This document shows, piece by piece, positions 8,674 to 16,955 of a stretch of 64,000 nucleotides of DNA. The notes beneath the pieces were generated by a model. The model saw only the letters and a program-made list of their open reading frames with translations. It was not told the DNA's origin and did not search any database. The DNA comes from Streptomyces longisporoflavus (GTDB lineage Bacteria > Actinomycetota > Actinomycetes > Streptomycetales > Streptomycetaceae). How positions within the stretch are numbered: the first letter of the stretch is position 1; every line of letters starts with the position of its first letter. The DNA is taken from contig NZ_BMTR01000005.1 in the NCBI RefSeq assembly GCF_014649775.1, forward strand, positions 124,001 to 188,000, read 5' to 3'. The position numbers and the translations under genes are program-made.

Positions 8674-8879
8674 CGAGCGACAGGCTCCTCCGCCGGGAGA
8701 CAGGGGTTGGCCGCCGTGCCACAACGGCTGCCCCCGCCCGGCGAGGCGCTGCGACTTCTGCTGCGGCTCTTGCTGCGGCTGCGGCTGCGGCTCTTGCTCC
8801 GGCTCCCGGGCGCCTTTGCCGTGTTGCCCGCGTCCGACCGGGGCTGCCGGCGGGCTGGAATGCCGCGCGCTCCCGCTGC

Positions 8880-10109
8880 TCATGCCAGCCCCAGCGCGAA
8901 GACCGCGAACCCGGCCGCCAGGAGCCCGGCCAGAGCCCGTCGCATGTGCGTGGCACGCTTCCACGGTGCCTCGAAGCCACGGGCGTACCGGCCTATCAGC
9001 AGCAGAAGCGCTCCGAAGACCGGAAGCCAGGCGACCCGGGCGGCTATCCAGCCCCAGGTGTCCGGACCCGCCGTCAGCCCCGGCACCGTGCCGCCGAGAA
9101 ACGAGCCGGGCACGGCCGCTGCGAGCATCGCCGTCTGATGCCAGCACAGGATCGTCATCGCCGACAGATTGATCGCGACGACCGGTGCCCAGAGGGCGGG
9201 CCTGCGCAGCAACCTGCCGATGCGCTCGTGCAACAGGACCGCCGCGCCGCTCTGAGCGGCAGCCAGCGCCAGGACCAGCAGAGACGGGGGATGCGAATTC
9301 GTCCGTGCCTCGCCCGGAACGCCGACCATCGACGCCGGATAGTGGAAGGCGAGCAGCAGAGCGGCGAAGAGGGCCGTCCCTCCGGTGAGCAGCAGCCACG
9401 CGCCCCGCCTGCCCAGCTTCTTCTCGCCCCAGCTGACGCCCAGTTGATAGGCGAACAGCCAGCCGGGCAGCAGATTGAGCAGACTCAGCCAGGACGGCAC
9501 GGCGTCACCGAACGGGCCGTAGCGCAGGAAGTCGACGACGGCCACCGAGCCGAGCAGGGGCGCCGCGGACCAGGCACCTAGCCGAGCGGCCGCCTTGACG
9601 CACCACGGGGTGAGCGCGGTGACGACCGCATAGATCCCGACGAACCACAGCGGCTGTATCACCAGCGTGGACCCCGTGCGCAGTGTCGTGCCCGGCACGC
9701 CCATCGCGTAGAGGACCGGTATCAACGCGGCCCAGACGGCCGTCACCCCGAGAACCGGCCGGCCCAGACGCGCCACCCGCCCGCGAAGCCAGCGCCTGGC
9801 CGGCTCACCGCGCGCCGCCGCCCGTCGATACGACAGGACGGAGGCATGGCCGCCGACCAGGAAGAAGATGCCGAGCATCTGCAGCACCCAGCTGAGCGGC
9901 GCGAAGAAGCCGAACGAAGCCAGGGGGCTGGCATTGTGCAGCGCGCCGCCCGCGTCCAGCGTGAATCCGCCGAGCAGCCAGTGTCCGGTCGGCACGGCGA
10001 GCAGGGCGAGCGCACGCAGCCCGTCGATGGCCCGGTCACGATGGGCGGGCGTCCTGGCGTCGATCTCCGACGTCGTCCTGCGCAGGGTGGTCAGCGGATC
10101 GAGACTCAT
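8880..10109 (-). CDS. acyltransferase family 3 membrane protein
   Basis: This 409-residue protein has about ten membrane segments and an N-terminal RAIDGLRALALLAVPTGH, the pattern of the OafA/acyltransferase-3 family that O-acylates surface sugars, antibiotics or lipids across the membrane. A conserved-looking CWHQTAML lies near residue 325. It overlaps the upstream hydrolase gene by 4 nt (ATGA at 10106-10109), so translation is coupled. The operon carries two CATACC-type palindromes upstream and is probably controlled by the adjacent two-component system. The acceptor is unknown. Confidence 0.85.
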   Translation of the reverse strand: MSLDPLTTLRRTTSEIDARTPAHRDRAIDGLRALALLAVPTGHWLLGGFTLDAGGALHNASPLASFGFFAPLSWVLQMLGIFFLVGGHASVLSYRRAAARGEPARRWLRGRVARLGRPVLGVTAVWAALIPVLYAMGVPGTTLRTGSTLVIQPLWFVGIYAVVTALTPWCVKAAARLGAWSAAPLLGSVAVVDFLRYGPFGDAVPSWLSLLNLLPGWLFAYQLGVSWGEKKLGRRGAWLLLTGGTALFAALLLAFHYPASMVGVPGEARTNSHPPSLLVLALAAAQSGAAVLLHERIGRLLRRPALWAPVVAINLSAMTILCWHQTAMLAAAVPGSFLGGTVPGLTAGPDTWGWIAARVAWLPVFGALLLLIGRYARGFEAPWKRATHMRRALAGLLAAGFAVFALGLA

Positions 10110-11326
10110 GACTGCCCCTCTCCGGCAGGGCGGAGACCGGCGGCAGGTGCGCCGGTGCCGGAGCCCTCGTCCTGTGTGCCGGTGGAGGTGGACTGCGCGA
10201 TGGCGGCGAAGGCCCGCAGGGAATCCGTCCCCGGCGCGAAGTAGCCGGTGTGGCCCTTGGCTCGTTCCGCGGGGACGGGGCGGGCGCCGAATGCGGGCTC
10301 TGCCGGGTCCTCGCCGTGGCCGAGGCCGAACAGCTCGACGTTCGGGACGTCACCGATCCAGTCGCTGTCGTCCTTGGCCGCCCAGACGCGGGCGGAGGTG
10401 TGCAGATCCGCCACGCTGTCCGCACGCATGCCGGGTGAGCCGAGCGCCACCAGGTCGGACGCCGCAAGGCGGGGAGCCGCCAGGCCGCACACCACCGAGC
10501 CGTAGCTGTGGCAGAAGACGGCGGGGCGTGGCATACCGGATGCCGTCAGACCCTGTACGAACCGCGTGAGCCGGGGTGCGCCGGCCTCTGCGAGCCGTCC
10601 CGTCGCCGCGTCGGGGCCGAGACCGACCGGAGTGGTGTACCCGACCCAGGCGATCACGGCGGTGTCGCTTCCCGCTGTGGCACGCAGGGAGCGGGCCATC
10701 CCGGCGGGCGTGCCGTACCTGTCCTTCGAGCGGTCGAAGGTGCTCAGGTCCATGTCGGAGCCCGGCACGACCACGGACACGTGTTTCGCGAGGGCCAAGT
10801 CTCCGTAGACCTCTGCCACCTGCCCCCTGCCGCGCGGGTCGAAAGCGAGTATCCGCCGACCGGGTTCCAGGAGCTCTTCATAGCGCGCGACGAGGGACCG
10901 GGACTGCTCGTGATCCTGCGAAGTCAGGCCCGGCTCGCTCTCGCGGGCCTTCTCGTGGGCGCGCTCGGCCTTGAGGGCCAGGGAGTTCGCCTCGTACCGC
11001 AAGGCGGTCGGGACGCCGTCCAGGTTGCCGACGACCGAGGGGTGCTTCCGGGCGAGGCTCTGCTGCTCGGCCTCGCTCAACGAATCGAAGAACGCGGCGA
11101 CCCGGGCGGGGGTCGTGGTCGCCGGGTCGGGCAGCCGCACCCCCCACGTATGGTCCGCGCGCCAGGCTTGTGTGCCCGGTGGCGGGCCCGTGAGCGGCTG
11201 CTGTTCGCTGCCGACGGCCCAACCGGTCGTACCGGCCACGACGGTTGTCGTGAGCGCCACGGCGATCAGCGTCCGCCTGCCGCGGTTCTTCCAGCTCCTG
11301 CGGGCTTTCCAAGAACGAAGGCGCAT
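10106..11326 (-). CDS. membrane-anchored alpha/beta hydrolase (DUF1023 type)
   Basis: This 406-residue protein has a basic N-terminus and a signal anchor (LIAVALTTTVVAGTTGWAVG), then a helical lead region and an alpha/beta hydrolase domain. The nucleophile elbow is CHSYGS, followed by ALGSPGM and a C-terminal GHTGYF carrying the candidate catalytic histidine, all matching the actinobacterial DUF1023 family. The start is ATG 11326, with GGGAG about 7 nt upstream; the open frame extends further but without homology. It is coupled to the acyltransferase by an ATGA overlap. A paralogue with the same CHSYGSVVCG motif is encoded at 14680-15891. The substrate is unknown. Confidence 0.85.
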   Translation of the reverse strand: MRLRSWKARRSWKNRGRRTLIAVALTTTVVAGTTGWAVGSEQQPLTGPPPGTQAWRADHTWGVRLPDPATTTPARVAAFFDSLSEAEQQSLARKHPSVVGNLDGVPTALRYEANSLALKAERAHEKARESEPGLTSQDHEQSRSLVARYEELLEPGRRILAFDPRGRGQVAEVYGDLALAKHVSVVVPGSDMDLSTFDRSKDRYGTPAGMARSLRATAGSDTAVIAWVGYTTPVGLGPDAATGRLAEAGAPRLTRFVQGLTASGMPRPAVFCHSYGSVVCGLAAPRLAASDLVALGSPGMRADSVADLHTSARVWAAKDDSDWIGDVPNVELFGLGHGEDPAEPAFGARPVPAERAKGHTGYFAPGTDSLRAFAAIAQSTSTGTQDEGSGTGAPAAGLRPAGEGQS

Positions 11327-11429
11327 GGCCCGTCTCCCTCCCCAACTCGTGGCACGCTCTGGCGTGACGAGGGAAAAGTAGGGAGACGGTGCCCACCGGC
11401 ACCTCACACTGGGGTGCCAACTAGCGCTT

Positions 11430-11464
11430 GATACCTGGGTATGTGGAGGTCATACCGCGGTATG
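11430..11464. promoter_or_regulatory. paired CATACC-type palindromes upstream of hydrolase operon
   Basis: GATACCTGGGTATG (11430-11443) and CATACCGCGGTATG (11451-11464) are two near-identical palindromes whose centres are 21 bp apart, two helical turns, so they lie on the same DNA face. They sit about 105 bp upstream of the hydrolase start codon and just after the response-regulator gene. The same motif occurs twice upstream of the sensor kinase gene. Confidence 0.75.
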
Positions 11465-11475
11465 GGAGAGAGGGC

Positions 11476-12147
11476 CTACTGCTCTCCGGGCGTGATGAGG
11501 CCCGACTCATAGGCGAAGATCACGGCCTGCGCGCGGTCCCGCAGGTTCAACTTGGAGAGGACCTTGCCGATATGGGTCTTCACCGTCTGCTCGGCGAGCA
11601 CCAGGTGCTCGGCGATCTCCTGGTTGGACAGGCCGCGCGCGATCAGCGCCAACACCTCGGTCTCACGCGGTGTCAGGCCCTTCAGCCGCAATGACTGGCC
11701 GGTGCGCGGTCGCCGTTTGACGAAGTCCGTGATCAGACGGCGCGTCACCGTAGGAGCGAGGAGAGCCTCACCCGCCGCCACCACACGCACCGCCGAGATG
11801 AGATCGGCCGGCGGGGCGTCCTTGAGGAGGAAGCCCGAGGCCCCGGTGCACAGCGCCTCGTACACGTAGTCGTCCACGTCGAAGGTGGTGAGCATCAGTA
11901 CCTTCGGCACGTGCACCACGCCGGGCGGAGGCTCCAACAGGGCGCGCGCCGCCGTGATTCCGTCCATCTCCGGCATGCGGACGTCCATCAGGACGACATC
12001 AGGGTGGGTTTTGCGGCTGACGTCCACCCCCACCTTGCCGTTCGGCGCCTCGCCCACGACGTCGATGTCGCTTTGGGCCGCGAGGAGTGCGGCGAAGCCG
12101 GCCCGCACCATGTTCTGGTCATCGACGATGATCACGCGGATGGTCAT
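11476..12147 (-). CDS. NarL/FixJ-type response regulator
   Basis: This 223-residue regulator has a receiver domain with acidic pocket DD (residues 9-10), phospho-acceptor Asp55 in VVLMDVRMPEMDG and the conserved lysine in GFLLKDAPP. A C-terminal LuxR-type helix-turn-helix follows (LTPRETEVLALIARGLSNQEIAEHL...VKTHIGKVLSKLNL). It overlaps the kinase gene by 4 nt (ATGA at 12144-12147), so the two form one operon. Four CATACC-N2-GGTATG palindromes flank the pair, the best candidates for its binding sites. Confidence 0.95.
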   Translation of the reverse strand: MTIRVIIVDDQNMVRAGFAALLAAQSDIDVVGEAPNGKVGVDVSRKTHPDVVLMDVRMPEMDGITAARALLEPPPGVVHVPKVLMLTTFDVDDYVYEALCTGASGFLLKDAPPADLISAVRVVAAGEALLAPTVTRRLITDFVKRRPRTGQSLRLKGLTPRETEVLALIARGLSNQEIAEHLVLAEQTVKTHIGKVLSKLNLRDRAQAVIFAYESGLITPGEQ

Positions 12148-13514
12148 GCGGTGCCGGGTTCCTTCTTGATGAGGGGGAGTTGGGCCGCTACACGGAACCC
12201 GCCGTCGGGCAGCGGGCCGGCGTCGACCGTGCCGCCGACCAACCGTACGCGTTCGCGCATGCCGACGAGACCGTGACCTGTGCCGCCGTGCTCCAACGTG
12301 TCGGGTGTTCCGGTGGGCGGGCCGTTCACCACCAGAATCAGCAAATGCTCCTCGTCCAGGGTCACGGTGATGGTGGTGTGCGCTCCCGGCGCGTGCCGCA
12401 TCACGTTTGACAGGGCTTCCTGGACGATGCGGTACGCGGACAGGTCGACGGCCGGTGTGACGTCGGCCAGCTGCGTCAGCACGGACAGTTCGGGGCGCGA
12501 CAGATCGATGGGTATACCGGCGCGCACCGTCGCCTCGACCAGATGCGGCAGTCTGCTGAGCCCTGGCTGCGGGGCCCGCTCGCCCGGAGTGTCCTCGCTG
12601 CGCAGTACGGCCAGCAGCCTTCGCATCTCGGTGAGGGATTCACGGGCGCTGGTGGCGATGCTCCCGAACTCCTCCCGGGCGGCTTCCGGGAGGCCGTCGA
12701 TGCGATAGGGCGCGGAATCGGCCTGCACGGTGATCACGGACATGTGGTGCGCGACGACGTCGTGCAACTCCCGCGCGATGCGGGCACGTTCCTCGAGGAG
12801 GGTCCGTCGGGCGCGCTCGGCCTCGCTGATCGTCTCCTGCTCGACGAGCCTGCGCTGCTGCTCACCACGCTCGCGCAGCAGCGCCCCGAGCAGCAGTGCG
12901 ACACCGCTCAGCACGATCAGCAACACGCTGCTGTCCTGACTGCCCTCGTCCCGGAACGCGCCGAGGACGAGGCTCACGACGACGGTGACCAGCCAGATGC
13001 CCAGAAGGGTGCGGCGGCTCTCACGCAGGGAGAGCAGGAGGCACACGACCACGTAGCCAACGACGATCATGGCGGTCCAGGGGGCCGGCCGGTCGTCGCC
13101 CGTGGAGAGGGTCACGATCGCCCCGAGGACATCCGCGACGATCATGATGCACCAAGCGGCCAACGGGCGGCTGACCGCCAAGAGCAGCGGCGCGGCCTGG
13201 GCGACGCCCAGGGCACCCGCCAGGCCGCCGTCCACCCCGTAGTCGTTCGTCAGTACCTGGACGGTGACCGGGATGAGTGCCGCGACGAAGCCCAGCGCGA
13301 CGACCAGGGGCAGCAGTCGCATCCAGCGCTTGGGCGCCCGGGCGAGGAGCGGCTCCGCCTGTCCCGAGGGAGTCGAGAGGAAGGAGCCGGCCCTGCCGAG
13401 CCCTTCGCGGACGCCCGCGGCCGCACGCTGAAGGGTGACCCGGTGTCCGTCCGGCTCGGTGGCCGGCCGGTGAGGATCCCGGTCGGGCTCGGGTGGTGTC
13501 GATGCGCTGCTCAT
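12144..13514 (-). CDS. sensor histidine kinase, HisKA_3 type
   Basis: This 456-residue kinase has about six predicted membrane segments (residues ~60-220), a phospho-acceptor His in RIARELHDVVAHHMSVI, and a C-terminal HATPase domain (RIVQEALSNVMRHA; GTGHGLVGMRERV). There is no large extracellular domain, so it probably senses a membrane or intramembrane signal, as LiaS/DesK-type kinases do. The start is ATG 13514, with ATG 13541 nine codons upstream as the alternative. It is encoded upstream of, and overlapping with, its response regulator. Two palindromes at 13579-13621 suggest autoregulation. Confidence 0.93.
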   Translation of the reverse strand: MSSASTPPEPDRDPHRPATEPDGHRVTLQRAAAGVREGLGRAGSFLSTPSGQAEPLLARAPKRWMRLLPLVVALGFVAALIPVTVQVLTNDYGVDGGLAGALGVAQAAPLLLAVSRPLAAWCIMIVADVLGAIVTLSTGDDRPAPWTAMIVVGYVVVCLLLSLRESRRTLLGIWLVTVVVSLVLGAFRDEGSQDSSVLLIVLSGVALLLGALLRERGEQQRRLVEQETISEAERARRTLLEERARIARELHDVVAHHMSVITVQADSAPYRIDGLPEAAREEFGSIATSARESLTEMRRLLAVLRSEDTPGERAPQPGLSRLPHLVEATVRAGIPIDLSRPELSVLTQLADVTPAVDLSAYRIVQEALSNVMRHAPGAHTTITVTLDEEHLLILVVNGPPTGTPDTLEHGGTGHGLVGMRERVRLVGGTVDAGPLPDGGFRVAAQLPLIKKEPGTA

Positions 13515-13578
13515 GGCCTGATCAGCGTAGGCAAGAAGCACGCCTCGCGCCGTCGTACTGCGGAGCTGATCTGCACCT

Positions 13579-13621
13579 CATACCGGGGTATGAACCGGGC
13601 CTGAGGCCATACCCCGGTATG
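13579..13621. promoter_or_regulatory. paired CATACC-N2-GGTATG palindromes upstream of the two-component operon
   Basis: CATACCGGGGTATG (13579-13592) and CATACCCCGGTATG (13608-13621) are perfect palindromes except for the central dinucleotide, with centres 29 bp apart. They lie 65-107 bp before the kinase start codon and match the sites at 11430-11464. Confidence 0.75.
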
Positions 13622-13646
13622 AGCCGTGACCGACGCCCAGCCCATA

Positions 13647-13712
13647 GGCTTTGGCCCGTAGCCGTAGCCGTAGCCGTAGCCGTAGCCGTAGCCGTAGCCG
13701 TAGCCCAAAGCC
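13647..13712. repeat. (CGTAGC)8 microsatellite forming the loop of an 8-bp inverted repeat
   Basis: Eight perfect CGTAGC units (13657-13704) are bracketed by GGCTTTGG (13647-13654) and CCAAAGCC (13705-13712). The element lies just beyond the stop codon of the DUF4429 gene (13723) and upstream of the kinase promoter sites. A minus-strand ORF through it would encode Gly-Tyr repeats but has no other protein-like features. Confidence 0.85.
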
Positions 13713-13722
13713 CCCGACCGGC

Positions 13723-14604
13723 TCACAGCTCTGCCAGCAGCTCGGCCTTCTTCGTGGTGAATTCCTCGTCCGTGAGCAGACCGGACTGGTGCAGCTCGCC
13801 CAGGTGCCGGATGCGTTCCGCGATGTCCGCCGGGTCGCTGCGTGTCTGGGCGGCGACGGGGACCGCGCCGGGCGTCATACCGGACGCCAGGGCCGGGCCC
13901 GACGCCCGCACCGCGGCGAGTACCGACGCCGCGAAGGGCAGTGACTCGTGCACCGGGCCGTACCCGAGACCGAAGACGACGGCCGCGGGATCCTGGTCCG
14001 CCTGCGCGGGCTGGGCGACCGGGGTCTCACGGCGCAGCAGCCGCAGATGACCCTCGAAGACCTCGGGAGAGCGCCACTCGACGCCGCTCAGGTCCGTGAC
14101 CAGGAAGCTCTGGTCGCCGGCTTTCCACTTCGCCGACGAGGCGCCCGTCCAGAACCACCGGAAGGCCACCGACTTGCCGTCGAAGGACGCCTTGCCGTCG
14201 TACGCCTTGAACTGCAGCGGGGTCTCCGGGGGCGCCACCAGATAGCGGTCCGGGGGCCCGCAGTCGTCCTGGGTGAGCTGGGCCCGCAGCTCGTCCGCGT
14301 AGTACTCGGCGAGTGTCTCCCGCTCGGCGGGCAGCACGAGTCGATACGGGTCGCAGCCGTCCTTGAGCTGGCCCGCGGCCGCCTCCATCAGCGGATCCGC
14401 GCCCGGTCTGGGCACGGCGTGCAGGACTACCGTCCCGCGCTTGCCGGGAGTAAGTGTCACCGCCGCGATCGCCTCGTGGGGGATGCGGCGTTCACCGAGT
14501 GCCTGGAAGAGCTTCGGTGTGCGGATTCCCCGTTCGAAGCGGATGAGCACGGAGTCGGACTCGAACTCCCAGGCGGCGTGAAATCCGGCCAGTACATCAC
14601 CCAT
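13723..14604 (-). CDS. DUF4429 domain protein with C-terminal SHOCT motif
   Basis: This 293-residue soluble protein contains two DUF4429 (PH-like) modules, VLAGFHAAWEFESDSVLIRFERG near the start and PLQFKAYDGKASFDGKSVAFRW at about 145, and a C-terminal SHOCT helix pair (IAERIRHLGELHQSGLLTDEEF). DUF4429 proteins are short-range adaptors of unknown role, common in Streptomyces. The start is ATG 14604, exactly 7 nt after TACGAT (14617-14612), suggesting a leaderless message. ATG 14613 is an in-frame alternative. No functional partner is evident; it lies between the kinase gene and a hydrolase paralogue. Confidence 0.85.
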   Translation of the reverse strand: MGDVLAGFHAAWEFESDSVLIRFERGIRTPKLFQALGERRIPHEAIAAVTLTPGKRGTVVLHAVPRPGADPLMEAAAGQLKDGCDPYRLVLPAERETLAEYYADELRAQLTQDDCGPPDRYLVAPPETPLQFKAYDGKASFDGKSVAFRWFWTGASSAKWKAGDQSFLVTDLSGVEWRSPEVFEGHLRLLRRETPVAQPAQADQDPAAVVFGLGYGPVHESLPFAASVLAAVRASGPALASGMTPGAVPVAAQTRSDPADIAERIRHLGELHQSGLLTDEEFTTKKAELLAEL

Positions 14605-14679
14605 GCGGCTCATCGTAGGCGGCACGCGCGCCTCCGTCCCTCCTGCGGCGTGCCGCTGTTTCGTCGATTTCTACGCGCG

Positions 14680-15891
14680 TCAGGCCACTGTCGTGCCGGA
14701 AAATTCCTTCCGGCAAGCGTTGTCCCCGCTCGCACACCGCACCGAACGGTACGAACCAACTCCGATGTCGGCGAAGTTCCTGAGGCTCTCCGTGCCCGGC
14801 TCGAAATAGCCGGTGTGGCCGATCGCGCCCCGTGCGGACAGCACGCGCGCGCCGAAGTCCCTGGAGACGGGATCGGCACCGTGACCGAGCCCGCCGACCT
14901 CCATGTTTGGTACATCCTGGATCCAGTCGTCGCCGTCCCTGGTGGCCCAGACGCGGGCACCCGTGCCCAGCTGCGCCGCGGTGTCGGCGCGCATTCCGGG
15001 GCTGCCCGCGACCGCGATGTCGGAAACCCGGGAGGGCAGCTGCCGCGCGGCGACGCCGCACACCACCGAGCCGTAGCTGTGGCAGTACAGAGCAACAGGT
15101 GAGTGGCCCGGCAGTCCGCGCACCAGAGAGTTGAGCCGGATCGCGCCTTCGTCCGCGCGCATGGACGTGGCCGCGTCGACACCGAGGCCGATGGGCGCGG
15201 TGTAGTCGGCCCAGGCGATCACGGCGGTACGCGCGCGTGGACTGGCCGACTGCTCCGCGCGGTACAGGGCCTTGGCCATGCCGACGGGCGCGGAGTACTT
15301 GCGGTTCGTCCGCTCGAAGGTCAGCAGATTCGTGTCCACTCCGGGCACCACGACCGACACCCGGGAAGCCCGGTCGAGGTCTCCGAAGACCTCGGCGATA
15401 CGACCCGACCCCATGGGATCGAAGGACAAGACATGCCGCTCAGGGCGCATCATCACGCCGAAGCGCTTCATTCTGCGCTCCGCCTCCTGTTGCCCGATCG
15501 GGGAGAGGCGCTTGTCGTGCACGCGCTGCTGTTCGGTCTTGCGCGCCTGGTCCAGGGCGATGCGGTTCGCGCGATATCGCAGCTCTACGGGGGCGCCGTT
15601 CATGTTGCCGACCGCAAGGGGATAGCGGGCGGCGAGACGGTTGCGCTGTCGTGCGTCCAGCGAGGCGAAGAAGTGGGCCAGCTTGCGGGCAGGGCCACTG
15701 GCGTCAGGCAGGGCACGTCCGTTGATGTGCCCGCTCTCCCAGGCGGAGAGCGAGGCTGCGAGCGGCGATGCGGCGTCCTTGTGGTGGCGTACTGCCGTCC
15801 AGCCCGTGGTCGCCAACATGACGAACACGACGGCGAGCGCAAGCAGGGCGCGCCAGGCGCTGAGTTGAGGGGAGGAGTCGAAGGAAGTCAC
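14680..15891 (-). CDS. alpha/beta hydrolase, DUF1023 type, paralogue of the 10.1-11.3 kb hydrolase
   Basis: This 403-residue protein has an N-terminal signal anchor (WRALLALAVVFVMLATTGWTAV) and the same ordered motifs as its neighbour: RHVLSFDPMGSGRIAEVFGDL, VSVVVPGVDTNL, CHSYGSVVCG (nucleophile serine), AGSPGMRADTAAQLG and GHTGYFEPGTESLRNFADI. It clearly derives from a duplication. Two C-terminal cysteines (CASGDNAC) could form a disulfide. The start is GTG 15891, 8 nt after TAGGGT (15905-15900), again suggesting a leaderless message. Unlike its paralogue it has no CATACC palindrome upstream and no acyltransferase partner. The 15892-16134 gap holds nothing else recognisable. Confidence 0.85.
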   Translation of the reverse strand: MTSFDSSPQLSAWRALLALAVVFVMLATTGWTAVRHHKDAASPLAASLSAWESGHINGRALPDASGPARKLAHFFASLDARQRNRLAARYPLAVGNMNGAPVELRYRANRIALDQARKTEQQRVHDKRLSPIGQQEAERRMKRFGVMMRPERHVLSFDPMGSGRIAEVFGDLDRASRVSVVVPGVDTNLLTFERTNRKYSAPVGMAKALYRAEQSASPRARTAVIAWADYTAPIGLGVDAATSMRADEGAIRLNSLVRGLPGHSPVALYCHSYGSVVCGVAARQLPSRVSDIAVAGSPGMRADTAAQLGTGARVWATRDGDDWIQDVPNMEVGGLGHGADPVSRDFGARVLSARGAIGHTGYFEPGTESLRNFADIGVGSYRSVRCASGDNACRKEFSGTTVA

Positions 15892-16134
15892 TACGGGACA
15901 CCCTAGGAGAATCGTGATGCCCACCGTGCACTGGGTGAGGTAGATCACGTTTCCTGTGGGGTGATTGAGGCATAGCGGGCGCACTCGAAGCGCTTCCGTA
16001 ACACTCCGTAGGTGGTGGTTGAACGCAGTGCGCCTCGGGTGAATGCCTACTGATGGTGCATCAGTCGATACTCACCGTGTTGATTTGTTCGACGTTTCGA
16101 TCTGCCGGGTGAACGGTGCTGCGTACACGCTCCG

Positions 16135-16839
16135 TTACTCTGCGCGCCAGTTCTCCGCCAATGAGGGTCCCAGCTGGTCGAGATGTGTCTCGGTGATGGC
16201 GCGGATCGATTCCACGCTGGAGTCCTCGCCCGCGCCCCACAGTCGTCCGGTCGTGCGCATCACGCCGCTGAAGGCGGCCACCACCACGCGAGGTCGCGGG
16301 TCCGCGTCCAGGTCGAGTCCCTCGCGCTCGGCGATCACGCGCGCGATCTCCTCCTCCATCTCGATGGAGCGGCGCAGGTGGGCGGCGAGCAGGGAAGGGG
16401 TGGACTCGATCATCTGGTAGGTCCGCATGTGGAGTTCGACGGGGACGACCTCCTCGATGGATTTCCCCAACGCGTCCCAGGCGCCCATGACGGCCCTGCG
16501 CAGAGCCACGAACGGCGTCTCCTCGGCGGGGCGTTCGCGCAGTGTCTCCACGAATCGCTGCTCCACCATCTCCTGGACGGCGAAGGCGGTCTCCTGCTTG
16601 TTGGTGAAGTACCGGAAGAACGTGCGCTGCGAGACGTCGACGGCTTCGGCGATCTCGTCGACCGTCGTCTCCTCGTACCCCTTGGTCGTGAAGAGTTCGA
16701 GCGCGGCGCGCAGGAGGGCGTCTCGGGTGCGCTGCTTCTTGAGCTCGCGCAGCCCGGGGCGGGAGGGCTCGTCGGAGACGCTTCCGGAGGCATCGGCCTG
16801 CGGTTTCGCGGGGTCCGCCGCTCGCTGCTCGGTCCTCAC
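16135..16839 (-). CDS. TetR family repressor
   Basis: This 234-residue regulator has an N-terminal TetR helix-turn-helix (RDALLRAALELFTTKGYEETTVDEIAEAVDVSQRTFFRYF, residues ~37-76) after a 30-residue disordered lead. The rest is a helical ligand-binding domain with no recognisable ligand. The start is GTG 16839. It is divergent from an MFS efflux gene, with palindromes in the 116 bp gap, so it most likely represses that pump and itself. Confidence 0.93.
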   Translation of the reverse strand: MRTEQRAADPAKPQADASGSVSDEPSRPGLRELKKQRTRDALLRAALELFTTKGYEETTVDEIAEAVDVSQRTFFRYFTNKQETAFAVQEMVEQRFVETLRERPAEETPFVALRRAVMGAWDALGKSIEEVVPVELHMRTYQMIESTPSLLAAHLRRSIEMEEEIARVIAEREGLDLDADPRPRVVVAAFSGVMRTTGRLWGAGEDSSVESIRAITETHLDQLGPSLAENWRAE

Positions 16840-16880
16840 ACCCTGGCCTTCTTTCCGCCGTTTTGACCGACTCAGCTTAC

Positions 16881-16948
16881 CTGTGAGCTACGTGACAGTT
16901 ACCGACTTGTGAATTGGTTTGTCAACTGTCAGCGGCTGACACTAGCCT
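16881..16948 (+). promoter_or_regulatory. TetR operators and MFS promoter
   Basis: TTGTCA (16919-16924) and TAGCCT (16943-16948), 18 bp apart, form a good promoter whose -10 box ends 7 nt before the MFS start. The perfect palindrome TGTCAGC-G-GCTGACA (16927-16941) fills the spacer. A related imperfect one, CTGTGAGCTACGTGACAG (16881-16898), lies nearer the tetR gene. Their placement predicts repression by the divergent TetR protein. Confidence 0.7.
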
Positions 16949-16955
16949 CGAACGT

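Noticed and set aside
8707..9138. Plus-strand ORF with Leu-Arg repeats near 8750
   Set aside because: It is antisense to the acyltransferase gene for most of its length; the CTGCGGCTC repeats are low complexity and no start signal is present.
6295..9399. Very long minus-strand frame (1034 codons) through GNAT, MerR and reductase
   Set aside because: It is antisense to well-supported genes; only the last 163 codons show protein homology (GNAT). Long open antisense frames are normal in >70% GC DNA.
13511..13726. Minus-strand ORF encoding (Gly-Tyr)n
   Set aside because: It is simply the translation of the CGTAGC microsatellite; no ribosome-binding site or flanking protein-like sequence.
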